64,000 bases of DNA, taken from positions 212,234 through 276,233 of the forward strand of contig CAWDNS010000005.1 of NCBI GenBank assembly GCA_963803775.1. The letters are read 5' to 3'. The DNA comes from JABCZH01 sp963803775 (GTDB lineage Bacteria > Acidobacteriota > Terriglobia > Terriglobales > Acidobacteriaceae). Position numbers and translations under genes: made by a program. The notes below the pieces were generated by a model. It was not told where the DNA came from. It ran no database searches and was given only the letters and a program-made list of their open reading frames with translations. This document shows positions 1 to 7,190 of this stretch, one piece after another. Position 1 is the first letter of the stretch. Each line of letters starts with the position of its first letter.

Positions 1-397
1 ACACACCCCAGAGGATCATCAGTAATCCAAGACCAAGAGCAGCAATACCGAGCACAACCTTCAGCCGACCTATTTCCCTGTCGGGCATTGAGGCCATGAC
101 AGGCGTGAAGATTCGCTGAATTGTCGAAGGCAAAGAAGATTCCAGATCGTCTGTTCTACCCGTCGCGTTAGCGGCCGAATGTGCCAATTGGACTTCGGAC
201 TTGCAGAAAGGACAAATCTTTGCCTGGGGGAGGATCTTCTCAGCACACATTGGGCACGGTATGCGGTCCTCGCTGCTACTTGTCCTGTGTATGCCGTCTG
301 AGACCTGCTTTGGGCCACGGCCAGCAATCATGTCGAAGCCCTTCAAAAGAACCACAGCGATCATTACCACGACAGCCAAGGCTACGAGTATTTCCAT
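1..397 (-). CDS. Zinc-ribbon membrane protein, partial (runs off left edge)
   Basis: A minus-strand reading frame stays open from an ATG at 397 to the window edge (132 codons seen; the stop lies outside). It starts with a hydrophobic segment (residues about 3-18), has a zinc ribbon with two CxxC knuckles ten residues apart (C48, C51, C62, C65), and enters a second hydrophobic segment (about 113-132) at the edge. A GGAGAG ribosome-binding site sits just before the ATG. This is the layout of small inner-membrane proteins with a cytosolic treble-clef or double-zinc-ribbon domain; the family does not fix a function. Two shorter antisense frames in this interval have no family features. The gene at 16632 also combines membrane segments with C-P-x-C knuckles, but I see no further resemblance. 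Confidence 0.7.
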   Translation of the reverse strand, partial: MEILVALAVVVMIAVVLLKGFDMIAGRGPKQVSDGIHRTSSSEDRIPCPMCAEKILPQAKICPFCKSEVQLAHSAANATGRTDDLESSLPSTIQRIFTPVMASMPDREIGRLKVVLGIAALGLGLLMILWGV

Positions 398-581
398 TCG
401 CTCTCCGGCACAACTGTCATTTCATGCGGAATCCCAGGCGTAGGCGAAATTTCGTCGGCTTCACGCGTCCTTGGGGGAAAGAGAACGGCCGCATTGTAGC
501 ATGCCGACAGAACGGTTCCCACCGCGCCCATGCCCGCTTTTTGCCAGATGTGCAGACGAAACCTTCATCAGTGTGACACCT

Positions 582-609
582 GTCATCCTGAGCACGAAGT
601 CGAAGGACC
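582..609 (+). repeat. CATCCTGAG-type dispersed repeat, copy 1
   Basis: Begins with TGTCATCCTGAG and ends with CGAAGGACC. The same ends, in either orientation, recur at 717-776, 857-913 and 26893-26953, always between genes. This copy is short and lacks the central hairpin. Confidence 0.6.
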
Positions 610-716
610 TCATACCCCCGTGCGCACCGATGAACCCCCGCGAGGGATTCTCCCGATGCTCTCAACTGCTGGGAGAAAACTCCCTGCAGGGTCGGTCTCA
701 TGCTCAACAGGCGCGG

Positions 717-776
717 GATCCTTCGACTCCGCAAACACTACCCTCCGCGAAGCGTTTGCTGCGCTCAGGATGACAC
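717..776 (-). repeat. CATCCTGAG-type dispersed repeat, copy 2 (inverted)
   Basis: Starts with GGATCCTTCG and ends with CTCAGGATGACA, the reverse complement of copy 1. The centre is different, so the ends are conserved and the middle is not. Confidence 0.65.
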
Positions 777-856
777 TGTGGGTAGTGTGTGCCGCCTGTC
801 CAGCCGCTTTCGCGAGACGTGAGCAGAGAACTCCAACGCCGACACCTTCCAATACT

Positions 857-913
857 TGTCATCCTGAGGGCGGCGGATCGCTCGCTACGCGAGCGATCCG
901 CAACCGAAGGATC
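857..913 (+). repeat. CATCCTGAG-type dispersed repeat, copy 3, with long hairpin
   Basis: Carries the conserved ends around a perfect 13-base inverted repeat (873-885 and 889-901) with a three-base loop. The hairpin fills the centre of the element, as in small non-autonomous or REP-like repeats. Confidence 0.7.
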
Positions 914-1027
914 TATGCATTTGGGAGCTTGTACCCCGTTTGGGTACGAACGGACCCGCAATGGGCACAATCATCGGCTGCCATGTCTCGCCGTTTTTTC
1001 GAGACATGGGAAGGATCACCACAGAAC

Positions 1028-1070
1028 CACCCCGTGCTCCTCTGTGCCCCCTGTGGTAAAGATTTTGACC
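1028..1070 (-). repeat. CACAGAG-type dispersed repeat, copy 1
   Basis: On the minus strand this reads as GTCAAAA followed by CCACAGGGGGCACAGAGG. Related copies lie at 24387-24416 and 33611-33647, all outside genes. Confidence 0.55.
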
Positions 1071-1251
1071 TATCCGTCCCAATTCGGTCACTTTAGTCGC
1101 GTCGCCCCGAAGTTTTCTCGATTCGGGAAACACCTTGTCAAGCCCCTTGACATCGACATTTCCCCGTAGCCCGCTGAATCTAATCCAGAAATAAATTTCC
1201 AAATCGTGTCTCACTTACCCTTCCAATTTGCTATCCTAAAAATAGAGACAC

Positions 1252-1284
1252 AAAAAGGCGCGGCCTAACGGCTGCGCCTTTTTT
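1252..1284 (+). terminator. Intrinsic terminator or leader attenuator
   Basis: An A-run and GGCGC (1252-1261) pair with GCGCC and a six-T run (1274-1284). The shape is that of a rho-independent terminator and could work in both directions. It lies only about 15 bases before the nuclease-like gene at 1298 and no gene obviously ends at it, so it could attenuate a leader or end a small RNA. Confidence 0.6.
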
Positions 1285-1297
1285 ATTTCCCGAGAAC

Positions 1298-1894
1298 TTG
1301 GAGGTATTTACGTCAACCATCATTCCCAAAATCCATGCGGTCGGCCTCACCACGCGTAAGGCGCGTGGCGAGGCCGCCGAAGCCGCTTTCCTCGCCAAAG
1401 CCGCCAATCTCGGCTTCGGCGTCGCCCGCGTCTGGGGAGACAGTGAGCGCTACGACTTCATCGCCGACTCCGGCAGCCGCCTCTGGCGCATTCAGGTCAA
1501 ATCCACCGTGCGTTTTGTCGACTCGCATTACGTGGTCAAGTGCCGAGGCAATAATCGCCGCTATGCCACCGGCGAAATCGATTTCCTCGCGGTTTATATT
1601 GTCCCCGAAGATCTGTGGTATGTAGTCCCGATATCCATAGCGGAACAGCACCCTCAGCTTTACTTCTTTCCGCAGCGAACCGCGAGCCGCGGGATCTGCG
1701 AAATCTACCGCGAAGCCTGGTGCCAGTTGGCCTGCCCTCGCGATCCAAACCGTCCAAACCCTCTCCTAATCGAACGCCAGCCAGACTATCGCTTTGACGC
1801 CTGCGGTCTATGCAGTACACAGCCTATTGACGTGTGCTGCACATGCAAGCATGCTACAAACATATCAAAGCCCGATTTGCGTTATCCGCGTTGA
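1298..1894 (+). CDS. PD-(D/E)XK endonuclease-like protein (PDDEXK_5 type)
   Basis: A 198-residue protein whose N-terminal 110 residues match the group-I-intron-endonuclease-like PD-(D/E)XK family in pattern: a helix with GEAAE (E25), a GDSERYDF segment (D53) and an IQVK strand (Q66, K68). These are the acidic and lysine residues expected of the nuclease core. No intron is seen nearby and the partner or substrate is unknown. The start is unclear: a GGAGG lies at 1300-1304, so the TTG at 1298 overlaps it and the only in-frame candidates just downstream are rare ATC/ATT codons. The protein is real in its core; the first dozen residues are uncertain. A terminator-like hairpin lies immediately upstream. 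Confidence 0.75.
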   Translation: MEVFTSTIIPKIHAVGLTTRKARGEAAEAAFLAKAANLGFGVARVWGDSERYDFIADSGSRLWRIQVKSTVRFVDSHYVVKCRGNNRRYATGEIDFLAVYIVPEDLWYVVPISIAEQHPQLYFFPQRTASRGICEIYREAWCQLACPRDPNRPNPLLIERQPDYRFDACGLCSTQPIDVCCTCKHATNISKPDLRYPR

Positions 1895-1914
1895 TCCGCG
1901 CAAATCCGCGGCGA
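1874..1914 (-). repeat. Fragment of CGCAGAG-type dispersed repeat
   Basis: CCGCGTTGATCCGCG-like words overlap the end of the nuclease gene. On the minus strand they resemble the CGCAGAGATCGCGGAGA repeats at 19880 and 25541. The match is loose. Confidence 0.35.
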
Positions 1915-1921
1915 ATGGTTT

Positions 1922-2644
1922 TCAGTCGTACTTCTCATACAAAATCGACTTCCGGTCCCAACCCAGCGACTTCAGCAAATCACGGTTGGCTTTGACCATC
2001 TTGTCCAGGCCGCAGACGTAGGCATGCATGTCAGTGCGGCCTTGCGCGATCCCGGGGACGTGCCCCTGCACGTATCCGCGTAAGCCTTTCCAGTCAGCGT
2101 CGCCACGGCTCAAGGTTGGCAGGTAATTGAAGTTAGCATGTTGGGCGGCTAGGCGCAGGAATTCGTCGTGGTAGTAAATGTCTTTCTCGGTGCGATTCCC
2201 GAAAACGAGCCACAGCTTTTTCCCCTGGTGACGAGACTCCTCGGCAAGCAGCCAATGTAGCATCGAGCGAAACGGCGCGATCCCGGTGCCGGTGGCGATG
2301 AAAATCGTATCGCGCATGGGCGGCCGAAGAATGAAATCGCCGAATGGCCCCGAGCAGGCGATCTCGTCACCTACTTTCATATCGCACAAATAATTCGATG
2401 TGAAACCATCCTGCACCCGGTTCAGGCAAAGCGCGAAGCGGTTATCTTCTGCTGGAGAAGACGCGATGGAATAAGCGCGCGTGATTTCCTCGCCATCAGG
2501 CTTGGTGGCCTGGAACGACAGCCATTGCCCGGCAACAAAGCCGAAACGATGGACCGCTTTCATTTCAAATTCGAGATGTTTGGTGAATTCGGAAAGCGCC
2601 GTTGAACGGATGAGACGAGCGGTGAAAGTTTTGAAGAATGCCAT
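1922..2644 (-). CDS. Ferredoxin--NADP(+) reductase
   Basis: A 240-residue single-chain flavoprotein reductase that moves electrons between NADPH and ferredoxin or flavodoxin. The FAD domain has the R-x-Y-S signature (R56, Y58, S59) followed by IASSP. The NADP domain has an ATGTGIAPF loop (about 117-125), a VCG near 211-213 and the C-terminal aromatic tail YEKYD typical of bacterial short FNRs. Length fits the family. It stands alone: the nuclease gene converges on it and the repeat/RAYT block lies upstream, so no partner ferredoxin can be named. Confidence 0.92.
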   Translation of the reverse strand: MAFFKTFTARLIRSTALSEFTKHLEFEMKAVHRFGFVAGQWLSFQATKPDGEEITRAYSIASSPAEDNRFALCLNRVQDGFTSNYLCDMKVGDEIACSGPFGDFILRPPMRDTIFIATGTGIAPFRSMLHWLLAEESRHQGKKLWLVFGNRTEKDIYYHDEFLRLAAQHANFNYLPTLSRGDADWKGLRGYVQGHVPGIAQGRTDMHAYVCGLDKMVKANRDLLKSLGWDRKSILYEKYD

Positions 2645-2701
2645 CGATTATGTAGATGATCGAAGCTTACCAGAAGACCCGCTGGGAAGTTTCCCCTGGG
2701 C

Positions 2702-2737
2702 TAACGGCACGCCTGAAGGCGTGCCCCGATACGAAAC
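2702..2737 (+). repeat. REP hairpin, copy 1
   Basis: A 36-base block containing GGCACGCC-TGAA-GGCGTGCC (2706-2725), a perfect 8-base inverted repeat, followed by CCCGATACGAAAC. The same 36 bases recur identically at 3451-3486. Confidence 0.85.
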
Positions 2738-2798
2738 CATCGGCACTCGGATATACGAAACTCGGGGAGCGCACGGCTCCATGCTCACGCAAGGCAGG

Positions 2799-2833
2799 TT
2801 CGTATCAGGGCACGGCTTCAGCCGTGCCGCAGC
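2799..2833 (-). repeat. REP hairpin, inverted copy
   Basis: GGCACGGC-TTCA-GCCGTGCC (2809-2828) preceded by GTTCGTATCAG. This is the reverse-complement orientation of copy 1 with a few substitutions, so copies 1 and 2 form a head-to-head pair (BIME-like) beyond the 3' end of the RAYT gene. Confidence 0.75.
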
Positions 2834-3459
2834 AGGCCTTCAAGAGAGTCGGGCTTTAGCCCCTGCGGCAGTGGATCCAGGGCATGTCCCGGATATGCTG
2901 ACGAATGGGGATAGTCGCTTGCTTGACGAACCATTCCTGCCACAACCGGATTGTCGCGAATGTATTCGCAGACGCGCGAGGCAGCCTGAGCATTCAGCAC
3001 ACGCACCTCTGAAAAACCGCGCTGCCAAACCGGGGCCTTGAAGCCGAGTTCTTTGCCTGCACGGAATGCGAATCCACCCTTAATGAACTGAACGGTGCGC
3101 TCGACAGTCGTATCCGCACCAACTGTAAGCAGGACATGAAAGTGGTCCGGCATGATGACGAATTCGTGAAGCCGAAATTTACCTTGCGCACGATATTCCT
3201 GAAGCACTCTCAAGAATAGTTGAGCTGCCCGGTCGGACTGAAGCAGGAATCGCTTGTCTGAGATCGAGGATGTCACATGAAAAGTGCGGACGCCGGAGGC
3301 AATCTGTGTGGGATTTGAATTTCTTTCAGGAATGGCCACGATTGAATCTGCAGCAACCCGGGAGCGCTTGTCAGTGATATTGGTCACAAGCCAGATTCCA
3401 GTAGTTCCGAATCGGAGCAGCAGCGCCTGAAGGCGCTCAGTGTTGGGGGTTAACGGCAC
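2818..3459 (-). CDS. REP-associated tyrosine transposase (RAYT, Y1_Tnp family)
   Basis: A 213-residue frame with the HUH motif in MPDHFHVLL (H106, H108), the strand-opening VRTFHVTSSI segment, and WQRGFSE and EYIRDNPV segments where the catalytic tyrosine (probably Y166) is expected. This is the single-strand nuclease fold of the IS200/RAYT group. The frame opens with a GTG inside the upstream REP hairpin, so translation more likely starts further in, for example at the GTG at 3387. The last codons run into the inverted REP at 2809-2828. No second (tnpB-like) gene is present, as expected for RAYT rather than IS605. Confidence 0.88.
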   Translation of the reverse strand: MPLTPNTERLQALLLRFGTTGIWLVTNITDKRSRVAADSIVAIPERNSNPTQIASGVRTFHVTSSISDKRFLLQSDRAAQLFLRVLQEYRAQGKFRLHEFVIMPDHFHVLLTVGADTTVERTVQFIKGGFAFRAGKELGFKAPVWQRGFSEVRVLNAQAASRVCEYIRDNPVVAGMVRQASDYPHSSAYPGHALDPLPQGLKPDSLEGLLRHG

Positions 3460-3486
3460 GCCTGAAGGCGTGCCCCGATACGAAAC
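3451..3486 (+). repeat. REP hairpin, copy 3 (upstream of RAYT)
   Basis: Identical over 36 bases to copy 1, with the hairpin at 3455-3474. A related smaller hairpin, AGCGCC-TGAA-GGCGCT, sits just beside it near 3422-3437 inside the start of the RAYT frame. Confidence 0.85.
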
Positions 3487-3528
3487 AATGGGGTCCGGAT
3501 ATGCGGGATGCTTAAGAGCCGGATGCCC

Positions 3529-5403
3529 CTACTCCACCGTCACCGATTTTGCCAGATTCCGCGGTTGATCCACGTCACACCCGCGCCGCACAGCGATGTG
3601 GTATGCCAGCAGTTGCAACGGAACGATCTCCAGAATCGGGGCCAGCTCTTCCGGAGCCGGAGGAATGTAGAGCACATGATCAGCAGCTTCTTTGATTTCT
3701 TCGTCGCCCTCAGTGGCCAAAGCAATAACCTGGCCGGAACGCGCCTTCACTTCCTTCAAGTTTGAAATCGTCTTTTCATACCGGATGCGCGAAAGCTCGT
3801 CATTCGCATCGCGCGTCGCCAGAATCACGACCGGAAGATTCTCGTCGATCAGCGCATTGGGGCCATGTTTCATTTCGCCGGCAGGATAGCCTTCAGCATG
3901 AATATAAGAAATCTCTTTGAGCTTGAGCGCACCTTCAAGCGCGATGGGATAGTGGATCCCGCGGCCAAGAAAGAGGAAATCCTGCGCGCGGACATATTGT
4001 TTAGCGAGAGCTTCGCATTCTTCATCGCGGGTAAGCAGGTGCTCGATTTTGGCAGGAATACGCAGCAGTTCCGTGATTGCGGTCTTGGCTTGTTCGGAGC
4101 TCATTTCTCCGCGCGTCTGCGCCACATAAAGCGCAAAAAGATAAAGCGCGGTGAGCTGAGCGGTGAAAGCCTTGGTCGATGCGACGCCAATTTCCGGACC
4201 GGCGTGAGTGTAGATCGTGCCAGCAGCTTCGCGGGTGATCATGGAACCGACAACGTTGCAAATGGCAATTGTTTTCGAGCCTTTGGACTTGGCTTCGCGC
4301 TGCGCAGCAATGGTGTCGGCGGTCTCGCCGGACTGCGAAATCAGCATGGTCAGCGTGTCCGGAGGAATGATCGGATCGCGATAGCGCCACTCGCTGGCGT
4401 AGTCGACTTCCACCGGAATTCGCGCCAGGCGCTCGATCATGAACTTGCCAGCCTGTGCAGCATGCCAACTGGTGCCACAAGCTGCAATGTTGATTTTCTT
4501 AGCAGCTTTGAACTCGGCTTCCGTAACCTGCATTTCATCCAAAAAAATATGGCCGGTTTCCTGAGAAATCCGCCCCAGTGTCGTGTCGCGGACGGAGCGG
4601 GGCTGCTCATAGATTTCCTTGAGCATGAAGTGCTTGAACCCACCCTTCTCCGCAGCTATGGGATCCCAATTCACGTGCTGGATCTGGGGAGTTCGGGGGT
4701 TGCCAAGGAAGTCGGTCAGTTTCACCCCTTCCGGAGTGATCGTGGCCAGGTCGCCGTCGGAGAGGAAAAACAGATCGCGAGTGTGATAGAGGATGGCGGG
4801 CACATCAGAAGCGATGAAGTATTCGTCTTTGCCAAGGCCGATTACTGCAGGCGGGCCATTGCGGGCAGCAACGATTTTGTCGGGAGAATCTGACGAAAGC
4901 ACGCCCAGCGCGAACACTCCGGTCAGTTCGCCAACGGTTTTGCGCACGGCTTCTTCGAGCGAGGGACGATGGCCGTTGCCAGTTTTGTAGTAATACTTCT
5001 CGACCAGGTGAGCGATGACTTCTGTGTCGGTCTCGGTAGTGAAGGTGTGGCCTTCTTCAATCAGCTTCTTCTTTAACGTAACGTAGTTTTCGATGATGCC
5101 GTTATGAACGACTACAATCTTGCCGGTGCAATCGCGATGAGGATGCGCGTTTTCTTCGGTGGGGCGGCCGTGCGTGGCCCAGCGGGTATGACCGATTCCG
5201 TAGGTGCCATCGAGCGGCTTGAGGCGGATAACCTCTTCGAGATTACGTAGCTTGCCTTCGGCGCGCCGCACTTGCAGGCCTTCGCCGTTACCGCAGACCG
5301 CGATCCCGGCAGAATCGTAGCCGCGATACTCCAGACGCCTAAGTCCTTCAATGATGACGGGGACAACCTGCTTCTTGCCGACGTATCCGACAATGCCGCA
5401 CAT
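3529..5403 (-). CDS. glmS: Glutamine--fructose-6-phosphate aminotransferase (isomerizing)
   Basis: Makes glucosamine-6-phosphate from fructose-6-phosphate and glutamine, the first step to UDP-GlcNAc for peptidoglycan and lipid A. The 624-residue length is normal. The mature N-terminus begins with the nucleophile C2 (MCGIVGYVG), and TRWATHG follows in the glutaminase domain. Two SIS domains come next (ACGTSWHAA and SQSGETADT in the first; ALKLKEISY and the HAEGYPAGEMKHGP loop in the second). The C-terminus ends in LAKSVTVE, as in other GlmS. It lies downstream of purS in the same orientation with a gap of about 175 bases. I see no glmS ribozyme in that gap. Confidence 0.97.
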   Translation of the reverse strand: MCGIVGYVGKKQVVPVIIEGLRRLEYRGYDSAGIAVCGNGEGLQVRRAEGKLRNLEEVIRLKPLDGTYGIGHTRWATHGRPTEENAHPHRDCTGKIVVVHNGIIENYVTLKKKLIEEGHTFTTETDTEVIAHLVEKYYYKTGNGHRPSLEEAVRKTVGELTGVFALGVLSSDSPDKIVAARNGPPAVIGLGKDEYFIASDVPAILYHTRDLFFLSDGDLATITPEGVKLTDFLGNPRTPQIQHVNWDPIAAEKGGFKHFMLKEIYEQPRSVRDTTLGRISQETGHIFLDEMQVTEAEFKAAKKINIAACGTSWHAAQAGKFMIERLARIPVEVDYASEWRYRDPIIPPDTLTMLISQSGETADTIAAQREAKSKGSKTIAICNVVGSMITREAAGTIYTHAGPEIGVASTKAFTAQLTALYLFALYVAQTRGEMSSEQAKTAITELLRIPAKIEHLLTRDEECEALAKQYVRAQDFLFLGRGIHYPIALEGALKLKEISYIHAEGYPAGEMKHGPNALIDENLPVVILATRDANDELSRIRYEKTISNLKEVKARSGQVIALATEGDEEIKEAADHVLYIPPAPEELAPILEIVPLQLLAYHIAVRRGCDVDQPRNLAKSVTVE

Positions 5404-5535
5404 ATTTCTCTACTCCTGCTTTCGGCGGGGCGCCGACTCAAGTCCCCTGCCAGATCACCACTACAGACTACGGCAACCCGCGAGCGGCGCGTCATGAAAG
5501 ATTTTTATAGGTGACCAAAGTACCGCTTATTTCGT

Positions 5536-5561
5536 TCCGCAGGCATTCGTCAGCCTGCGGA
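5536..5561. other. Perfect hairpin between purS and glmS
   Basis: TCCGCAGGC (5536-5544) and GCCTGCGGA (5553-5561) form a 9-base stem with an 8-base loop. No T-run follows on either strand, so it is either a weak terminator after purS or a structured leader ahead of glmS. Confidence 0.45.
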
Positions 5562-5577
5562 GCCCGGGTCAAAGGGC

Positions 5578-5823
5578 CTAATCTTCGAGGGAGTAACGGA
5601 ACTCTTCGATGACCGGGTTGGTAAGGACCTCGCGGGCGATGCGTGCAACTTCCGCATCGGCTTCGGTTCGGTTCAGACCGCCATCCAATGTCAGCTCGAA
5701 ATATTTCCCTTGGCGTACTTCGTCCAGCCCCTTGAATCCCATCTTCTTAAGGGCGCCATGAATGGTCTTGCCCTGGGGATCAAGAACGCTCTTCTTCAAC
5801 GAAACATATACGTAGGCTTTCAT
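5578..5823 (-). CDS. purS: Phosphoribosylformylglycinamidine synthase subunit PurS
   Basis: An 81-residue protein of the PurS family, the small subunit that bridges PurL and PurQ in the FGAM synthetase complex of de novo purine synthesis. It has the family pattern: K-A-Y-V-Y-V-S-L-K at the N-terminus, the DPQGKTI-x-x-A-L-x-x-x-G stretch, VRQGKYFEL and the C-terminal NPVIEEFRY segment. I chose the ATG at 5823; a frame extension to an ATG at 5838 adds five residues that the family lacks. No purQ or purL is adjacent, so it is separated from its partners here. Confidence 0.92.
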   Translation of the reverse strand: MKAYVYVSLKKSVLDPQGKTIHGALKKMGFKGLDEVRQGKYFELTLDGGLNRTEADAEVARIAREVLTNPVIEEFRYSLED

Positions 5824-5878
5824 GGGGGATGCCGTCATTATACTTCAGGACCCAGGCAAAACATCGTGCCCTCGCGGC

Positions 5879-6217
5879 TTAGCCCAACCGCGCGAGCTGG
5901 TCGTCAAGATCCGCTAGGGCACCTTCCAGCATCTTGCGGTGCTGGGCGTTCTGGGCGGTTTCGAGCTGCTGAATCACTCGGGCGCGGGAGAGGAGAAGCC
6001 CCTGCTGTTGGTGTTGTCGTGCTAGTTGGTCCGGGGTGGGCCGCGGACCTGCTTTGGGTTCGATGGATGCGGCTTGAGATTGTTGCTCTTCGATGGACTT
6101 GCTTTCCCATCCGCGGGCCATGCAGAGATTATATTCCTGTAACAGCCGTCGCCATTGCTCTCCGGTGCACGGCGCAACATCCTCAGCGAGGAGCGGACTT
6201 GGCTCGAGTTGCCTCAA
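5879..6217 (-). CDS. Hypothetical small protein, glutamine-rich
   Basis: A 112-residue soluble protein with no family I recognise. The C-terminal half (about 55-112) is rich in Q, L, A and R and is predicted to be helical (RVIQQLETAQNAQHRKMLEGALADLDDQLARLG is the region's character). The frame overlaps the end of the MarR gene by 35 bases, so a later start (for example ATG at about 6121) is possible. It follows the MarR gene in the same orientation and could be co-transcribed with it. Confidence 0.5.
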   Translation of the reverse strand: MRQLEPSPLLAEDVAPCTGEQWRRLLQEYNLCMARGWESKSIEEQQSQAASIEPKAGPRPTPDQLARQHQQQGLLLSRARVIQQLETAQNAQHRKMLEGALADLDDQLARLG

Positions 6218-6698
6218 GAGTCAGGACATCTTGTGCTGCTTTAAGCAGGACCTGAATGACCGCGTCATCCAGGGGAGTGAACACGGTGCGATAAAACTTT
6301 GTCTTGGCGGCAAGCACGCGGCGGGCGATAGACGCCCCCTTGGGTGTCAGGCGCACAAACTGTTCTCGGCGATTCGACGGGTTGCGAACTCGCCGGACGT
6401 GTCCGCTTTTCTCCAGGCGATCGAGCAGCAGCACCAGAACGTTTTCATTGAGCGCGAGGTGCCTAGCGACTTGTTTCTGGGTTACCGGTGTCTTGCAACG
6501 AGCGGCCAGCAATATCCAAATTTCTCGGGCGCCTAAGCCGAACTGTCGCGCTGCTTGTTTGGCTACTCGCTGCTTAACGACGAGTGTGCACTTGGTTAAC
6601 TGCAAGAAGCCGGCGACCGCAAGCGCCAACTCGAGGTCACGTTCTGAAGGTTCGGATCGAGGCATCTTTTGGGTGTGCCGATATTTCGGCACATGCAA
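6183..6698 (-). CDS. MarR-family transcriptional regulator
   Basis: A 171-residue winged-helix repressor-like protein. After a helical N-terminus it has the recognition region VTQKQVARHLALNENVLVLLLDRLEKSGHVRRVRNPSNRREQFVRLTPKG-type wing pattern (about residues 72-120) that defines MarR, with the D-R-R-like basic turn replaced by N-R-R. A perfect palindrome (6674-6693) overlaps codons 2-8 if the ATG at 6698 is used, or lies just upstream of a second ATG at 6665. The second choice would place the palindrome in the leader, as expected for autoregulation. The ligand and targets are unknown. Confidence 0.85.
   Translation of the reverse strand: MHVPKYRHTQKMPRSEPSERDLELALAVAGFLQLTKCTLVVKQRVAKQAARQFGLGAREIWILLAARCKTPVTQKQVARHLALNENVLVLLLDRLEKSGHVRRVRNPSNRREQFVRLTPKGASIARRVLAAKTKFYRTVFTPLDDAVIQVLLKAAQDVLTLEATRAKSAPR
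6674..6693. promoter_or_regulatory. Palindromic operator candidate at marR start
   Basis: TGTGCCGA-TATT-TCGGCACA is a perfect 8-base inverted repeat with a four-base spacer. Its size and place at the start of a MarR gene fit a dimeric winged-helix repressor site. Binding is inferred. Confidence 0.6.
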
Positions 6699-7190
6699 CT
6701 TAACATACAGGAATGGAAGATGTTAACAATAAATTAGTTTTCAAGAAGTTCGGAACAATGATCACGCCGAGTGATTATATGCAGGAGATATTATTGATTG
6801 CTTAGAACGCAAAAGGGAGGGATGATGTTTTCCCAAAAAGGTAACAACGAGAAAAAAACATGTTGCGTAAGGCCCGAGTTTGTCTATGATTCTTTGGCAA
6901 CAACTGTACGCCGGTGTTTGGGAAGTTTACACGAGGGGGGCATCAGCGTGGGCTCGCGTAAATGGTTCCTGCTGGCCACTTCGTTTCGTGCGCTCATCGC
7001 GGGCGCGGGGGAATAGTCCCGCCGCCAAAGCTAGCGGTGTGTTCCAGGTTTCTCGCTTCGAATAACTTATGTTCCGGGCGGCGCGGGTACCGCACGCATC
7101 CGGGTTTGATAAGCAGACCTCCTCCCAGTTGCTCTTCGTCCAAGAGAACTCAGTTCCCCCAGATAAACAGCGGAATCGGTGGAGCGCCCA
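6699..7190. other. AT-rich divergent intergenic region
   Basis: About 490 bases between the divergent MarR and sigma54-activator genes. The first 200 bases are clearly richer in A and T than their surroundings, which suits promoters for both. A possible short gene (6825-7016) opens 4 bases after GGGAGG; it encodes about 63 residues with no recognisable motif. I saw no clean sigma54 (GG-N10-GC) site. Confidence 0.5.
6825..7016 (+). CDS. Possible small protein, low confidence
   Basis: A 63-residue frame opening with ATG at 6825 (another ATG at 6822) after a GGGAGG purine run. It has a CC pair early and a weakly hydrophobic C-terminal third (WFLLATSFRALIAG). No family is recognised, and it overlaps the likely leader of the downstream activator, so it may be chance. 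Confidence 0.2.
   Translation: MFSQKGNNEKKTCCVRPEFVYDSLATTVRRCLGSLHEGGISVGSRKWFLLATSFRALIAGAGE

Larger units (their letters stand above)
398..1251. other. Non-coding stretch rich in dispersed repeats
   Basis: About 850 bases hold no convincing gene. Several frames are open on both strands, but they run through inverted repeats shared with other intergenic sites and show no motif. The stretch contains three copies of a CATCCTGAG-type repeat (582-609, 717-776, 857-913) and one copy of a CACAGAG-type repeat (about 1028-1070). Confidence 0.7.
2702..3486 (-). mobile_element. RAYT gene with REP repeats at both ends
   Basis: A Y1-family transposase gene is enclosed by identical 36-base REP repeats at 2702-2737 and 3451-3486, with a third inverted REP at 2799-2833. 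RAYT proteins recognise and move REP hairpins in other bacteria. The physical linkage here is visible in the sequence; mobility is inferred. Confidence 0.8.

Noticed and set aside
530..1096. 188-codon frame in the repeat-rich stretch
   Set aside because: It runs through inverted repeats also found elsewhere between genes and has no recognisable domain.
3865..4893. 342-codon plus-strand frame over glmS
   Set aside because: It is antisense to the SIS domains of glmS; no family features.
5404..5577. glmS ribozyme/riboswitch upstream of glmS
   Set aside because: Only about 175 bases with one plain hairpin; no glmS ribozyme core visible.
6699..7190. Sigma54 promoter before the activator
   Set aside because: A TGGCA word near 6896 lacks the GC at the required 10-base spacing.
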